From the NCBI RefSeq assembly GCF_032854445.1, contig NW_027018552.1, forward strand, positions 1-15,481: 15,481 bases of DNA, in the 5' to 3' direction. Both the position numbers and the translations under genes were made by a program. The DNA comes from Liolophura sinensis. Lineage: Eukaryota; Mollusca; Polyplacophora; Chitonida; Chitonidae. Shown here piece by piece: positions 1-9,335 of the stretch (position 1 is the first letter of the stretch; each line of letters begins with the position of its first letter). A model generated the notes under the pieces. That model saw only the letters and a program-made list of their open reading frames with translations, did not search any database and was not told the origin of the DNA.

Positions 1-66
1 AAGACAATCTCAATGTCTTTATCTACGTGTAGAAAAACCACACCATTTGTACATAAAAAACACAAG

Positions 67-96
67 GTACTTGATACAGTCTGCTGTAAAAAGTAC
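67..96. other. Conserved two-part hairpin in the unit head (example in unit 1)
   Basis: GTACTT (67-72) pairs with AAGTAC (91-96). After a two-by-two internal loop, TACAG (75-79) pairs with CTGTA (84-88) around the four-base loop TCTG. The inner stem reads the same in every full unit. Type B units carry GTTCTT in the outer stem with no matching change on the other arm. Whether it forms in DNA or RNA is not known. Confidence 0.55.
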
Positions 97-157
97 AACT
101 AAACACTGACCCACATTTATAAGGTGCCAAAAGATGCGGAATTGGGCCAGGTATCGG

Positions 158-242
158 CAGCTGTTGAAAAATTGCAAATTTCCCTGGTTTCCATGGAGTA
201 AGAGCCGTTGCTGTGCACGTGATTATGACATAAATGATCATT
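158..242. other. Cluster of short palindromes (example in unit 1)
   Basis: CAGCTG (158-163), CCATGG (191-196), GTGCAC (213-218) overlapping CACGTG (216-221), and the ten-base AATGATCATT (233-242) lie within 85 bp. CAGCTG and CACGTG match E-box cores bound by basic helix-loop-helix proteins, but such short matches arise often by chance. B-type units lose GTGCAC but keep CACGTG. Confidence 0.4.
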
Positions 243-353
243 CAGTTGTCGCTACAGGCAAAAGTATTGGTCGGAGAGCAACGCGGTTTGCACCATTCGA
301 TTTCTCGTCACAAAATACGTCGGATTAGCCTCTTACCAGCAGCACTGGAACAG

Positions 354-387
354 TTTTTCCACTTTTGCATTTTTGCCTGGTCTTTTT
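354..387. other. T-tract cluster, possible curved DNA (example in unit 1)
   Basis: Four runs of T, of four to six bases, occur within 34 bp (354-358, 363-366, 370-374, 382-387). Spacing between run centres is about 8.5, 7.5 and 12.5 bp, so phasing with the helix is only rough. This segment also varies between families (TTTTTCCAC, TTTTCGCAC, CCAATTTTGCG) and gains or loses T in several units. Confidence 0.35.
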
Positions 388-480
388 TGTTAATTGAAAT
401 CCGGCTACACTTGTACTCTGTACAATCGCGACTGGTCATTACTATATTCAACTTTTGACTATAAGTTATGTGCCCTTCGG

Positions 481-510
481 TAGCCCAGAAGACGTCAAAT
501 CTTTGGGCTA
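481..510. other. Inverted repeat near the unit end (example in unit 1)
   Basis: TAGCCCA (481-487) is the reverse complement of TGGGCTA (504-510). With one bulged G, AAG and CTT extend the stem to ten pairs around a nine-base loop. The three-state site GACGTC/GACCTG/GATCTG overlaps the start of this loop. Units 12 and 24 (TTTAGGC) and units 14 and 26 (GGGCCA) break pairs without compensation. Confidence 0.5.
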
Positions 511-531
511 AGCTATTTAACTCACCCAGCA

Positions 532-570
532 ATTGTCTTACTTCTCAGTCCAAGACAATCTCAATGTCTT
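532..570. other. Overlapping inverted repeats at the unit junction (units 1/2)
   Basis: ATTGTCTT (532-539) is the reverse complement of AAGACAAT (552-559). The same AAGACA can instead pair with TGTCTT (565-570) across a seven-base loop, so two mutually exclusive hairpins are possible. Roughly half of the units have ATTGCCTT, which breaks one pair of the first hairpin. Confidence 0.45.
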
Positions 571-1101
571 TATCTACGTGTAGAAAAACCACACCATTTG
601 TACATAAAAAACACAAGGTACTTGATACAGTCTGCTGTAAAAAGTACAACTAAACACTGACCCACATTTATAAGGTGCCAAAAGATGCGGAATTGGGCCA
701 GGTATCGGCAGCTGTTGAAAAATTGCAAATTTCCCTGGTTTCCATGGAGTAAGAGCCGTTGCTGTGCACGTGATTATGACATAAATGATCATTCAGTTGT
801 CGCTACAGGCAAAAGTATTGGTCGGAGAGCAACGCGGATTGCACCATTCGATTTCTCGTCACAAAATACGTCGGATTAGCCTCTTACCAGCAGCACTGGA
901 ACAGTTTTTCCACTTTTGCATTTTTGCCTGGTCTTTTTGTTAATTGAAATCGGCTACACTGTACTCTGTACAATCGCGACTGGTCATTACTATATTCAAC
1001 TTTTGACTATAAGTTATGTGCCCTTCGGTAGCCCAGAAGACCTGAAATCTTTTGGGCTCATCCCATTTAACTCACCCAGCAATTGCCTTACTTCTAAGTG
1101 C
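552..1101 (+). repeat. Satellite unit 2, type A, 550 bp
   Basis: Type A with the CGGATTGC variant at 835 and GACCTG state. One extra T in TCTTTTGGG, followed by an unusual CTCATCCC in place of CTAAGCCC near 1058. Tail ATTGCCTT plus TAAGTGC. Matches unit 14 at the CGGATTGC marker, 12 units on. Confidence 0.95.
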
Positions 1102-1651
1102 AAGACAATCTCAATGTCTTTATCTACGTGTAGAAAAACCACACCATTTGTACATGAAAAACACAAGGTACTTGATACAGTCTGCTGTAAAAAGTACAAC
1201 TGAACACTGACTCACTTCAGTAAGGTGCCAAAAGATGCGGAATTGAGCCAGGCATCGGCAGCTGTTGAAAAATTGCAAATTTCCCTGGTTTCCATGGAGT
1301 AAGAGCCGTTGCTGGGCACGTGATTATGACATAAATGATCATTCAATTGTCACTACAGCCAAAAGTATTGGTCGGAGAGCAACGCGGTTTTCACCATTCG
1401 ATTTCTCGTTACAAAAATACGTCGGATTAGCCTCTTACCAGCAGCACTGGAACAGTTTTTCCACTTTTGCATTTTTACCTGGTCTTTTTGTTAATTGAAA
1501 TCGGCTACACTGTACTCTGTACAATCGCGACTGGTCATTACTATATTCAACTTTTGACTATAAGTTATGTGCCCTTCGGTAGCCCAGAAGACGTCAAATC
1601 TTTGGGCTAAGCCCATTTAACTCACCCAGCAATTGTCTTACTTCTCAGTCC
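1102..1651 (+). repeat. Satellite unit 3, A/B chimera, 550 bp
   Basis: Head CATGAAAAAC is intermediate between types A and B. The next part is B-like (CTGAACACTGACTCACTTCAG, GAGCCAGGCATC, CAATTGTCACTACAGCC), then A-like TTTTTCCAC with GACGTC and the CTCAGTCC tail. CTCGTTACA at 1404 recurs in unit 15. Private TTTTCACC near 1387 and TTTTTACCTGG near 1472. One extra A in ACAAAAATAC. Confidence 0.95.
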
Positions 1652-2201
1652 AAGACAATCTCAATGTCTTTATCTACGTGTAGAAAAACCACACCATTTG
1701 TACATAAAAAACACAAGGTACTTGATACAGTCTGCTGTAAAAAGTACAACTAAACACTGACCCACATTTATAAGGTGCCAAAAGATGCGGAATTGGGCCA
1801 GGTATCGGCAGCTGTTGAAAAATTGCAAATTTCCCTGGTTTCCATGGAGTAAGAGCCGTTGCTGTGCACGTGATTATGACATAAATGATCATTCAGTTGT
1901 CGCTACAGGCAAAAGTATTGGTCGGAGAGCAACGCGGTTTGCACCATTCGATTTCTCGTCACAAAATACGTCGGATTAGCCTCTTACCAGCAGCACTGGA
2001 ACAGTTTTTCCACTTTTGCATTTTTGCCTGGTCTTTTTGTTAATTGAAATCGGCTACACTGTACTCTGTACAATCGCGACTGGTCATTACTATATTCAAC
2101 TTTTGACTATAAGTTATGTGCCCTTCGGTAGCCCAGAAGACGTCAAAATCTTTGGGCTAAGCCTATTTAACTCACCCAGCAATTGTCTTACTTCTCAGTC
2201 C
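1652..2201 (+). repeat. Satellite unit 4, type A, 550 bp
   Basis: Clean type A with CGGTTTGC, GACGTC state and CTCAGTCC tail. One extra A in GTCAAAATC near 2145. GCCTATTTAA replaces GCCCATTTAA, a change shared with unit 7. Confidence 0.95.
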
Positions 2202-2750
2202 AAGACAATCTCAATGTCTTTATCTACGTGTAGAAAAACCACACCATTTGTACATAAAAAACACAAGGTACTTGATACAGTCTGCTGTAAAAAGTACAAA
2301 CTAAACACTGACCCACATTTATAAGGTGCCAAAAGATGCGGAATTGGGCCAGGTATCGGCAGCTGTTGAAAAATTGCAAATTTCCTGGTTTCCATGGAGT
2401 AAGAGCCGTTGCTGTGCACGTGATTATGACATAAATGATCATTCAGTTGTCGCTACAGGCAAAAGTATTGGTCGGAGAGCAACGCGGATTGCACCATTCG
2501 ATTTCTCGTCACAAAATACGTCGGATTAGCCTCTTACCAGCAGCACTGGAACAGTTTTTCCACTTTTGCATTTTTGCCTGGTCTTTTTGTTAATTGAAAT
2601 CGGCTACACTGTACTCTGTACAATCGCGACTGGTCATTACTATATTCAACTTTTGACTATAAGTTATGTGCCCTTCGGTAGCCCAGAAGACCTGAAATCT
2701 TTGGGCTAAGCCCATTTAACTCACCCAGCAATTGTCTTACTTCTAAGTGC
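2202..2750 (+). repeat. Satellite unit 5, type A, 549 bp
   Basis: Type A with CGGATTGC at 2485 and GACCTG state, tail ATTGTCTT plus TAAGTGC. One extra A in TACAAACTAAAC is balanced by one missing C in TTTCCTGG, so the length is unchanged but the frame shifts between the two sites. Confidence 0.95.
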
Positions 2751-3298
2751 AAGACAATCTCAATGTCTTTATCTACGTGTAGAAAAACCACACCATTTGT
2801 ACGTGAGAAACACAAGGTTCTTGATACAGTCTGCTGTAAAAAGTACAACTGAACACTGACCCACTTCAGTAAGGTGCCAAAAGATGCGGAATTGAGCCAG
2901 GCATCGGCAGCTGTTGAAAAATTGCAATTTCCCTGGTTTCCATGGAGTAAGAGCCGTTGCTGGCACGTGATTATGACATAAATGATCATTCAATTGTCAC
3001 TACAGCCAAAAGTATTGGTCGGAGAGCAACGCGGTTTGCACCATTCGATTTCTCGTCACAAAATACGTCGGATTAGCCTCTTACCAGCAGCACTGAACAG
3101 TTTTTCGCACTTTTGCATTTCTGCCTGCTCTTTTTGTTAATTGAAATCGGCTACACTGTACTCTGTACAATCGCGACTGGTCATTACTATATTCAACTTT
3201 TGACTATAAGTTATGTGCCATTCAGTAGCCCAGAAGATCTGAAATCTTTGGGCTAAGGCCCATTTAACTCACCCAGCAATTGCCTTACTTCTAAGTGC
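2751..3298 (+). repeat. Satellite unit 6, type B, 548 bp
   Basis: First complete type B unit: CGTGAGAAAC, GGTTCTTG, CTTCAG, GAGCCAGGCATC, TTTCTGCCTGCTC, GATCTG. Three single-base losses (TTGCAATTT, GCTGGCACG, CACTGAACAG) and two gains (TTTTTCGCAC, AAGGCCC). CCATTCAGTAG is private to this unit. Confidence 0.95.
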
Positions 3299-3844
3299 AA
3301 GACAATCTCAATGTCTTTATCTACGTGTAGAAAAACCACACCATTTGTACATAAAAAACACAAGGTACTTGATACAGTCTGCTGTAAAAAGTACAACTAA
3401 ACACTGACCCACATTTATAAGGTGCCAAAAGATGCGAATTGGGCCAGGTATCGGCAGCTGTTGAAAAATTGCAAATTTCCCTGGTTTCCATGGAGTAAGA
3501 GCCGTTGCTGTGCACGTGATTATGACATAAATGATCATTCAGTTGTCGCTACAGGCAAAAGTATTGGTCGGAGAGCAACGCGGTTTGCACCATTCGATTT
3601 CTCGTCACAAAATACGTCGGATTAGCCTCTTACAGCAGCACTGGAACAGTTTTTCCACTTTTGCATTTTTGCCTGGTCTTTTGTTAATTGAAATCGGCTA
3701 CACTGTACTCTGTACAATCGCGACTGGTCATTACTATATTCAACTTTTGACTATAAGTTATGTGCCCTTCGGTAGCCCAGAAGACGTCAAATCTTTGGGC
3801 TAAGCCTATTTAACTCACCCAGCAATTGTCTTACTTCTCAGTCC
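3299..3844 (+). repeat. Satellite unit 7, type A, 546 bp (shortest)
   Basis: Type A, GACGTC state, CTCAGTCC tail. Three single-base deletions (GATGCGAATT near 3434, CTTACAGCAG near 3630, GGTCTTTTGTT near 3678) make it the shortest unit. GCCTATTTAA is shared with unit 4. Confidence 0.95.
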
Positions 3845-4393
3845 AAGACAATCTCAATGTCTTTATCTACGTGTAGAAAAACCACACCATTTGTACATAA
3901 AAAACACAAGGTACTTGATACAGTCTGCTGTAAAAAGTACAACTGACCACAGACCCACATTTATAAGGTGCCAAAAGATGCGGAATTGAGCCAGGTATCG
4001 GCAGCTGTTGAAAAATTGCAAATTTCCCTGGTTTCCATGGAGTAAGAGCCGTTGCTGGGCACGTGATTATGACATAAATGATCATTCAATTGTCACTACA
4101 GCCAAAAGTATTGGTCGGAGAGCAACGCGGTTTGCACCATTCGATTTCTCGTCACAAAATACGTCGGATTAGCCTCTTACCAGCAGCACTGGAACAGTTT
4201 TCGCACTTTTGCATTTCTGCCTGCTCTTTTTGTTAATTGAAATCGGCTACACTGTACTCTGTACAATCGCGACTGGTCATTACTATATTCAACTTTTGAC
4301 TATAAGTTATGTGCCATTCGGTAGCCCAGAAGATCTGAAATCTTTGGGCTAAGCCCATTTAACTCACCCAGCAATTGCCTTACTTCTAAGTGC
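3845..4393 (+). repeat. Satellite unit 8, C-head/B-tail chimera, 549 bp
   Basis: A-like CATAAAAAAC, then type C CTGACCACAGACCC, GAGCCAGGTATC (B then A state), then fully B from CTGGGCACG to GATCTG and ATTGCCTT. The switch between A-like and B-like sequence lies between about 3960 and 4060. Confidence 0.95.
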
Positions 4394-4942
4394 AAGACAA
4401 TCTCAATGTCTTTATCTACGTGTAGAAAAACCACACCATTTGTACATAAAAAACACAAGGTACTTGATACAGTCTGCTGTAAAAAGTACAACTAAACACT
4501 GACCCACATTTATAAGGTGCCAAAAGATGCGGAATTGGGCCAGGTATCGGCAGCTGTTGAAAAATTGCAAATTTCCCTGGTTTCCATGGAGTAAGAGCCG
4601 TTGCTGTGCACGTGATTATGACATAAATGATCATTCAGTTGTCACTACAGGCAAAAGTATTGGTCGGAGAGCAACGCGGTTTGCACCATTCGATTTCTCG
4701 TCACAAAATACGTCGGATTAGCCTCTTACCAGCAGCACTGGAACAGTTTTTCCACTTTTGCATTTTTGCCTGGTCTTTTTGTTAATTGAAATCGGCTACA
4801 CTGTACTCTGTACAATCGCGACTGGTCATTACTATATTCAACTTTTGACTATAAGTTATGTGCCCTTCGGTAGCCCAGAAGACCTGAAATCTTTGGGCTA
4901 AGCCCATTTAACTCACCCAGCAATTGTCTTACTTCTCAGTCC
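4394..4942 (+). repeat. Satellite unit 9, type A, 549 bp
   Basis: Type A except for CAGTTGTCACTACAGGC, which mixes the A and B states. GACCTG state, CTCAGTCC tail. Follows a GATCTG unit, as the second half of a dimer. Confidence 0.95.
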
Positions 4943-5491
4943 AAGACAATCTCAATGTCTTTACCTACGTGTAGAAAAACCACACCATTTGTACATAAAA
5001 AACACAAGGTACTTGATACAGTCTGCTGTAAAAAGTACAACTGACCACAGACCCACATTTATAAGGTGCCAAAAGATGCGGAATTGAGCCAGGTATCGGC
5101 AGCTGTTGAAAAATTGCCAATTTCCCTGGTTTCCATGGAGTAAGAGCCGTTGCTGTGCGCGTGATTATGACATAAATGATCATTCAATTGTCGCTACAGG
5201 CAAAAGTATTGGTCGGAGAGCAACGCGGTTTGCACCATTCGATTTGTCGTCACAAAATACGTCGGATTAGCCTCTTACCAGCAGCACTGGAACAGTTTTT
5301 CCAATTTTGCGTTTTTGCCTGGTCTTTTTGTTAATTGAAATCGGCTACACTGTACTCTGTACAATCGCGACTGGTCATTACTATATTCAACTTTTGACTA
5401 TAAGTTATGTGCCATTCGGTAGCCCAGAAGATCTGAAATCTTTGGGCTAAGCCCATTTAACTCACCCAGCAATTGCCTTACTTCTAAGTGC
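4943..5491 (+). repeat. Satellite unit 10, type C with rare markers, 549 bp
   Basis: TTTACCTACG, CTGACCACAGACCC, TTGCCAATTTCCC, GATTTGTCG at 5241, and CCAATTTTGCG in place of CCACTTTTGCA. GATCTG state. Unit 22 carries nearly the same set. GTGCGCGTG breaks the CACGTG palindrome present in the other units. Confidence 0.95.
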
Positions 5492-6041
5492 AAGACAATC
5501 TCAATGTCTTTATCTACGTGTAGAAAAACCACACCATTTGTACATAAAAAAACACAAGGTACTTGATACAGTCTGCTGTAAAAAGTACAACTAAACACTG
5601 ACCCACATTTATAAGGTGCCAAAAGATGCGGAATTGGGCCAGGTATCGGCAGCTGTTGAAAAATTGCAAATTCCCCTGGTTTCCATGGAGTAAGAGCCGT
5701 TGCTGTGCACGTGATTATGACATAAATGATCATTCAGTTGTCGCTACAGGCAAAAGTATTGGTCGGAGAGCAACGCGGTTTGCACCATTCGATTTCTCGT
5801 CACAAAATACGTCGGATTAGCCTCTTACCAGCAGCACTGGAACAATTTTTCCAATTTTGCGTTTTTGCCTGGTCTTTTTGTTAATTGAAATCGGCTACAC
5901 TGTACTCTGTACAATCGCGACTGGTCATTACTATATTCAACTTTTGACTATAAGTTATGTGCCCTTCGGTAGCCCAGAAGACCTGAAATCTTTGGGCTAA
6001 GCCCATTTAACTCACCCAGCAATTGCCTTACTTCTAAGTGC
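5492..6041 (+). repeat. Satellite unit 11, type A, 550 bp
   Basis: Type A with one extra A in the run CATAAAAAAAC. AATTCCCCTGG is private. CAATTTTTCCAATTTTGCG links it to unit 10, which suggests a local conversion tract over the T-rich segment. GACCTG state, ATTGCCTT tail. Confidence 0.95.
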
Positions 6042-6590
6042 AAGACAATCTCAATGTCTTTATCTACGTGTAGAAAAACCACACCATTTGTACGTGAGAA
6101 ACACAAGGTACTTGATACAGTCTGCTGTAAAAAGTACAACTGAACACTGACCAACTTTAGTAAGGTGCCAAAAGATGCGGAATTGAGCCAGGCATCGGCA
6201 GCTGTTGAAAAATTGCAAATTTCCCTGGTTTCCATGGAGTAAGAGCCGTTGCTGGGCACGTGATTATGACATAAATGATCATTCAATTGTCACTACAGCC
6301 AAAAGTATTGGTCGGAGAGCAACGCGGTTTGCACCATTCGATTTCTCGTCACAAAATACGTCGGATTAGCCTCTTACCAGCAGCACTGGAACAGTTTTCG
6401 CACTTTTGCATTTTTGCCTGGTCTTTTTGTTAATTGAAATCGGCTACACTGTACTCTGTACAATCGCGACTGGTCATTACTATATTCAACTTTTGACTAT
6501 AAGTTATGTGCCCTTCGGTAGCCCAGAAGACGTCAAATCTTTAGGCTAAGCCCATTTAACTCACCCAGCAATTGCCTTACTTCTAAGTGC
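6042..6590 (+). repeat. Satellite unit 12, B-variant, 549 bp
   Basis: Head CGTGAGAAAC with A-like GGTACTTG, then CTGACCAACTTTAG at 6148, otherwise B through TTTTCGCAC, then A-like TTTTTGCCTGG and CCCTTCGG. GACGTC state with TTTAGGC, which weakens the unit-end hairpin. Unit 24 is its 12-unit partner. Confidence 0.95.
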
Positions 6591-7139
6591 AAGACAATCT
6601 CAATGTCTTTATCTACGTGTAGAAAAACCACACCATTTGTACGTGAGAAACACAAGGTTCTTGATACAGTCTGCTGTAAAAAGTACAACTGAACACTGAC
6701 CCACTTCAGTAAGGTGCCAAAAGATGCGGAATTGAGCCAGGCATCGGCAGCTGTTGAAAAATTGCAAATTTCCCTGGTTTCCATGGAGTAAGAGCCGTTG
6801 CTGGGCACGTGATTATGACATAAATGATCATTCAATTGTCACTACAGCCAAAAGTATTGGTCGGAGAGCAACGCGGTTTGCACCATTCGATTTCTCGTCA
6901 CAAAATACGTCGGATTAGCCTCTTACCAGCAGCACTGGAACAGTTTTCGCACTTTTGCATTTCTGCCTGCTCTTTTTGTTAATTGAAATCGGCTACACTG
7001 TACTCTGTACAATCGCGACTGGTCATTACTATATTCAACTTTTGACTATAAGTTATGTGCCATTCGGTAGCCCAGAAGATCTGAAATCTTTGGGCTAAGC
7101 CCATTTAACTCACCCAGCAATTGCCTTACTTCTAAGTGC
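6591..7139 (+). repeat. Satellite unit 13, type B, 549 bp
   Basis: Complete type B of standard length with GATCTG state and ATTGCCTT tail. Nearly identical to units 18 and 20 by eye. Followed by an A unit. Confidence 0.95.
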
Positions 7140-7688
7140 AAGACAATCTCAATGTCTTTATCTACGTGTAGAAAAACCACACCATTTGTACATAAAAAAC
7201 ACAAGGTACTTGATACAGTCTGCTGTAAAAAGTACAACTAAACACTGACCCACATTTATAAGGTGCCAAAAGATGCGGAATTGGGCCAGGTATCGGCAGC
7301 TGTTGAAAAATTGCAAATTTCCCTGGTTTCCATGGAGTAAGAGCCGTTGCTGTGCACGTGATTATGACATAAATGATCATTCAGTTGTCGCTACAGGCAA
7401 AAGTATTGGTCGGAGAGCAACGCGGATTGCACCATTCGATTTCTCGTCACAAAATACGTCGGATTAGCCTCTTACCAGCAGCACTGGAACAGTTTTTCCA
7501 CTTTTGCATTTTTGCCTGGTCTTTTTGTTAATTGAAATCGGCTACACTGTACTCTGTACAATCGCGACTGGTCATTACTATATTCAACTTTTGACTATAA
7601 GTTATGTGCCCTTCGGTAGCCCAGAAGACCTGAAATCTTTGGGCCAAGCCCATTTAACTCACCCAGCAATTGTCTTACTTCTAAGTGC
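7140..7688 (+). repeat. Satellite unit 14, type A, 549 bp
   Basis: Type A with CGGATTGC at 7423 and GACCTG state. GGGCCAAG replaces GGGCTAAG, which weakens the unit-end hairpin. Otherwise the same as unit 19. Confidence 0.95.
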
Positions 7689-8237
7689 AAGACAATCTCA
7701 ATGTCTTTATCTACGTGTAGAAAAACCACACCATTTGTACATAAAAAACACAAGGTACTTGATACAGTCTGCTGTAAAAAGTACAACTAAACACTGACCC
7801 ACATTTATAAGGTGCCAAAAGATGCGGAATTGAGCCAGGTATCGGCAGCTGTTGAAAAATTGCCAATTTCCCTGGTTTCCATGGAGTAAGAGCCGTTGCT
7901 GGGCACGTGATTATGACATAAATGATCATTCAATTGTCACTACAGCCAAAAGTATTGGCCGGAGAGCAACGCGGTTTGCACCATTCGATTTCTCGTTACA
8001 AAATACGTCGGATTAGCCTCTTACCAGCAGCACTGGAACAGTTTTTCCACTTTTGCATTTTTGCCTGGTCTTTTTGTTAATTGAAATCGGCTACACTGTA
8101 CTCTGTACAATCGCGACTGGTCATTACTATATTCAACTTTTGACTATAAGTTATGTGCCCTTCGGTAGCCCAGAAGACCTGAAATCTTTGGGCTAAGCCC
8201 ATTTAACTCACCCAGCAATTGTCTTACTTCTAAGTCC
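7689..8237 (+). repeat. Satellite unit 15, A/B/A chimera, 549 bp
   Basis: A head, then GAGCCAGGTATC, TTGCCAATTT, CTGGGCACG and CAATTGTCACTACAGCC, then A-like TTTTTCCAC. CTCGTTACA at 7991 is shared with unit 3. TTGGCCGG is private. Tail TAAGTCC is a hybrid of TAAGTGC and CTCAGTCC. Confidence 0.95.
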
Positions 8238-8786
8238 AAGACAATCTCAATGTCTTTATCTACGTGTAGAAAAACCACACCATTTGTACATAAAAAACAC
8301 AAGGTACTTGATACAGTCTGCTGTAAAAAGTACAACTAAACACTGACCCACATTTATAAGGTGCCAAAAGATGCGGAATTGGGCCAGGCATCGGCAGCTG
8401 TTAAAAAATTGCAAATATCCGTGGTTTCCATGGAGTAAGAGCCGTTGCTGGGCACGTGATTATGACATCAAAATTCATTGATTTGTCGCTACAGCCAAAA
8501 GTATTGGTCGGAGAGCAACGCGGTTTGCACCATTCGATTTCTCGTCACAAAATACGTCGGATTAGCCTCTTACCAGCAGCACTGGAACAGTTTTTCCACT
8601 TTTGCATTTTTGCCTGGTCTTTTTGTTAATTGAAATCGGCTACACTGTACTCTGTACAATCGCGACTGGTCATTACTATATTCAACTTTTGACTATAAGT
8701 TATGTGCCCTTCGGTAGCCCAGAAGACGTCAAATCTTTGGGCTAAGCCCATTTAACTCACCCAGCAATTGTCTTACTTCTCAGTCC
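8238..8786 (+). repeat. Satellite unit 16 with a divergent patch, 549 bp
   Basis: A head, then GGGCCAGGCATC and private changes GTTAAAAAATT and AAATATCCGTGG (8400-8424). A cluster of about six substitutions at 8469-8483 replaces the AATGATCATT palindrome region. The rest is type A with GACGTC and CTCAGTCC. The length is unchanged, so the patch is made of substitutions only. Confidence 0.95.
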
Positions 8787-9335
8787 AAGACAATCTCAAT
8801 GTCTTTACCTACGTGTAGAAAAACCACACCATTTGTACATAAAAAACACAAGGTACTTGATACAGTCTGCTGTAAAAAGTACAACTGACCACAGACCCAC
8901 ATTTATAAGGTGCCAAAAGATGCGGAATTGGGCCAGGTATCGGCAGCTGTTGAAAAATTGCAAATTTCCCTGGTTTCCATGGAGTAAGAGCCGTTGCTGT
9001 GCACGTGATTATGACATAAATGATCATTCAGTTGTCGCTACAGGCAAAAGTATTGGTCGGAGAGCAACGCGGATTGCACCATTCGATTTCTCGTCACAAA
9101 ATACGTCGGATTAGCCTCTTACCAGCAGCACTGGAACAGTTTTCGCACTTTTGCATTTTTGCCTGGTCTTTTTGTTAATTGAAATCGGCTACACTGTACT
9201 CTGTACAATCGCGACTGGTCATTACTATATTCAACTTTTGACTATAAGTTATGTGCCCTTCGGTAGCCCAGAAGACCTGAAATCTTTGGGCTAAGCCCAT
9301 TTAACTCACCCAGCAATTGTCTTACTTCTAAGTGC
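8787..9335 (+). repeat. Satellite unit 17, C-head/A chimera, 549 bp
   Basis: TTTACCTACG (shared with unit 10) and CTGACCACAGACCC, then type A middle with CGGATTGC at 9070, then B-like TTTTCGCAC beside A-like TTTTTGCCTGG. GACCTG state. At least three switch points. Confidence 0.95.

Larger units (their letters stand above)
1..551 (+). repeat. Satellite unit 1, type A, 551 bp
   Basis: Type A head and middle, CGGTTTGC, GACGTC state, tail ATTGTCTT plus CTCAGTCC. Three extra bases sit close together (TCTTTTTTG near 382, ATCCGG near 400, ACACTTGTAC near 410) and one base is missing in CTAAGCTATTT. The left edge of the window is the chosen unit start by coincidence or by how the window was cut. Confidence 0.95.
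1652..7139 (+). repeat. Higher-order repeat block, first copy (units 4-13)
   Basis: Ten units whose order of variants largely matches units 16-25, twelve units further on. Matching pairs include 5/17 (CGGATTGC), 6/18 (full type B), 8/20 (GATCTG tail with TTTCTGCCTGCTC), 10/22 (GATTTGTCG and TTGCCAATTT), 12/24 (CCAACTTTAG and TTTAGGC) and 13/25 (type B head). Units 7 and 9 differ from 19 and 21 at the three-state site, so the copy is imperfect. The block limits are approximate. Confidence 0.7.

Noticed and set aside
23-241. A recurrent 72-codon open frame on the minus strand, near-identical in many units
   Set aside because: It recurs only because the DNA does. Single-base indels truncate it or fuse it to other frames, and another frame of 64 codons on the plus strand overlaps it. 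No substitution pattern favours silent changes, and no domain is recognisable.
5948-6286. 112-codon minus-strand frames in the B-type units (also 9242-9580 and 12543-12881)
   Set aside because: These arise where B-type substitutions and the 549-bp register leave stops out of one frame. They overlap the other recurrent frames and are broken in neighbouring units.
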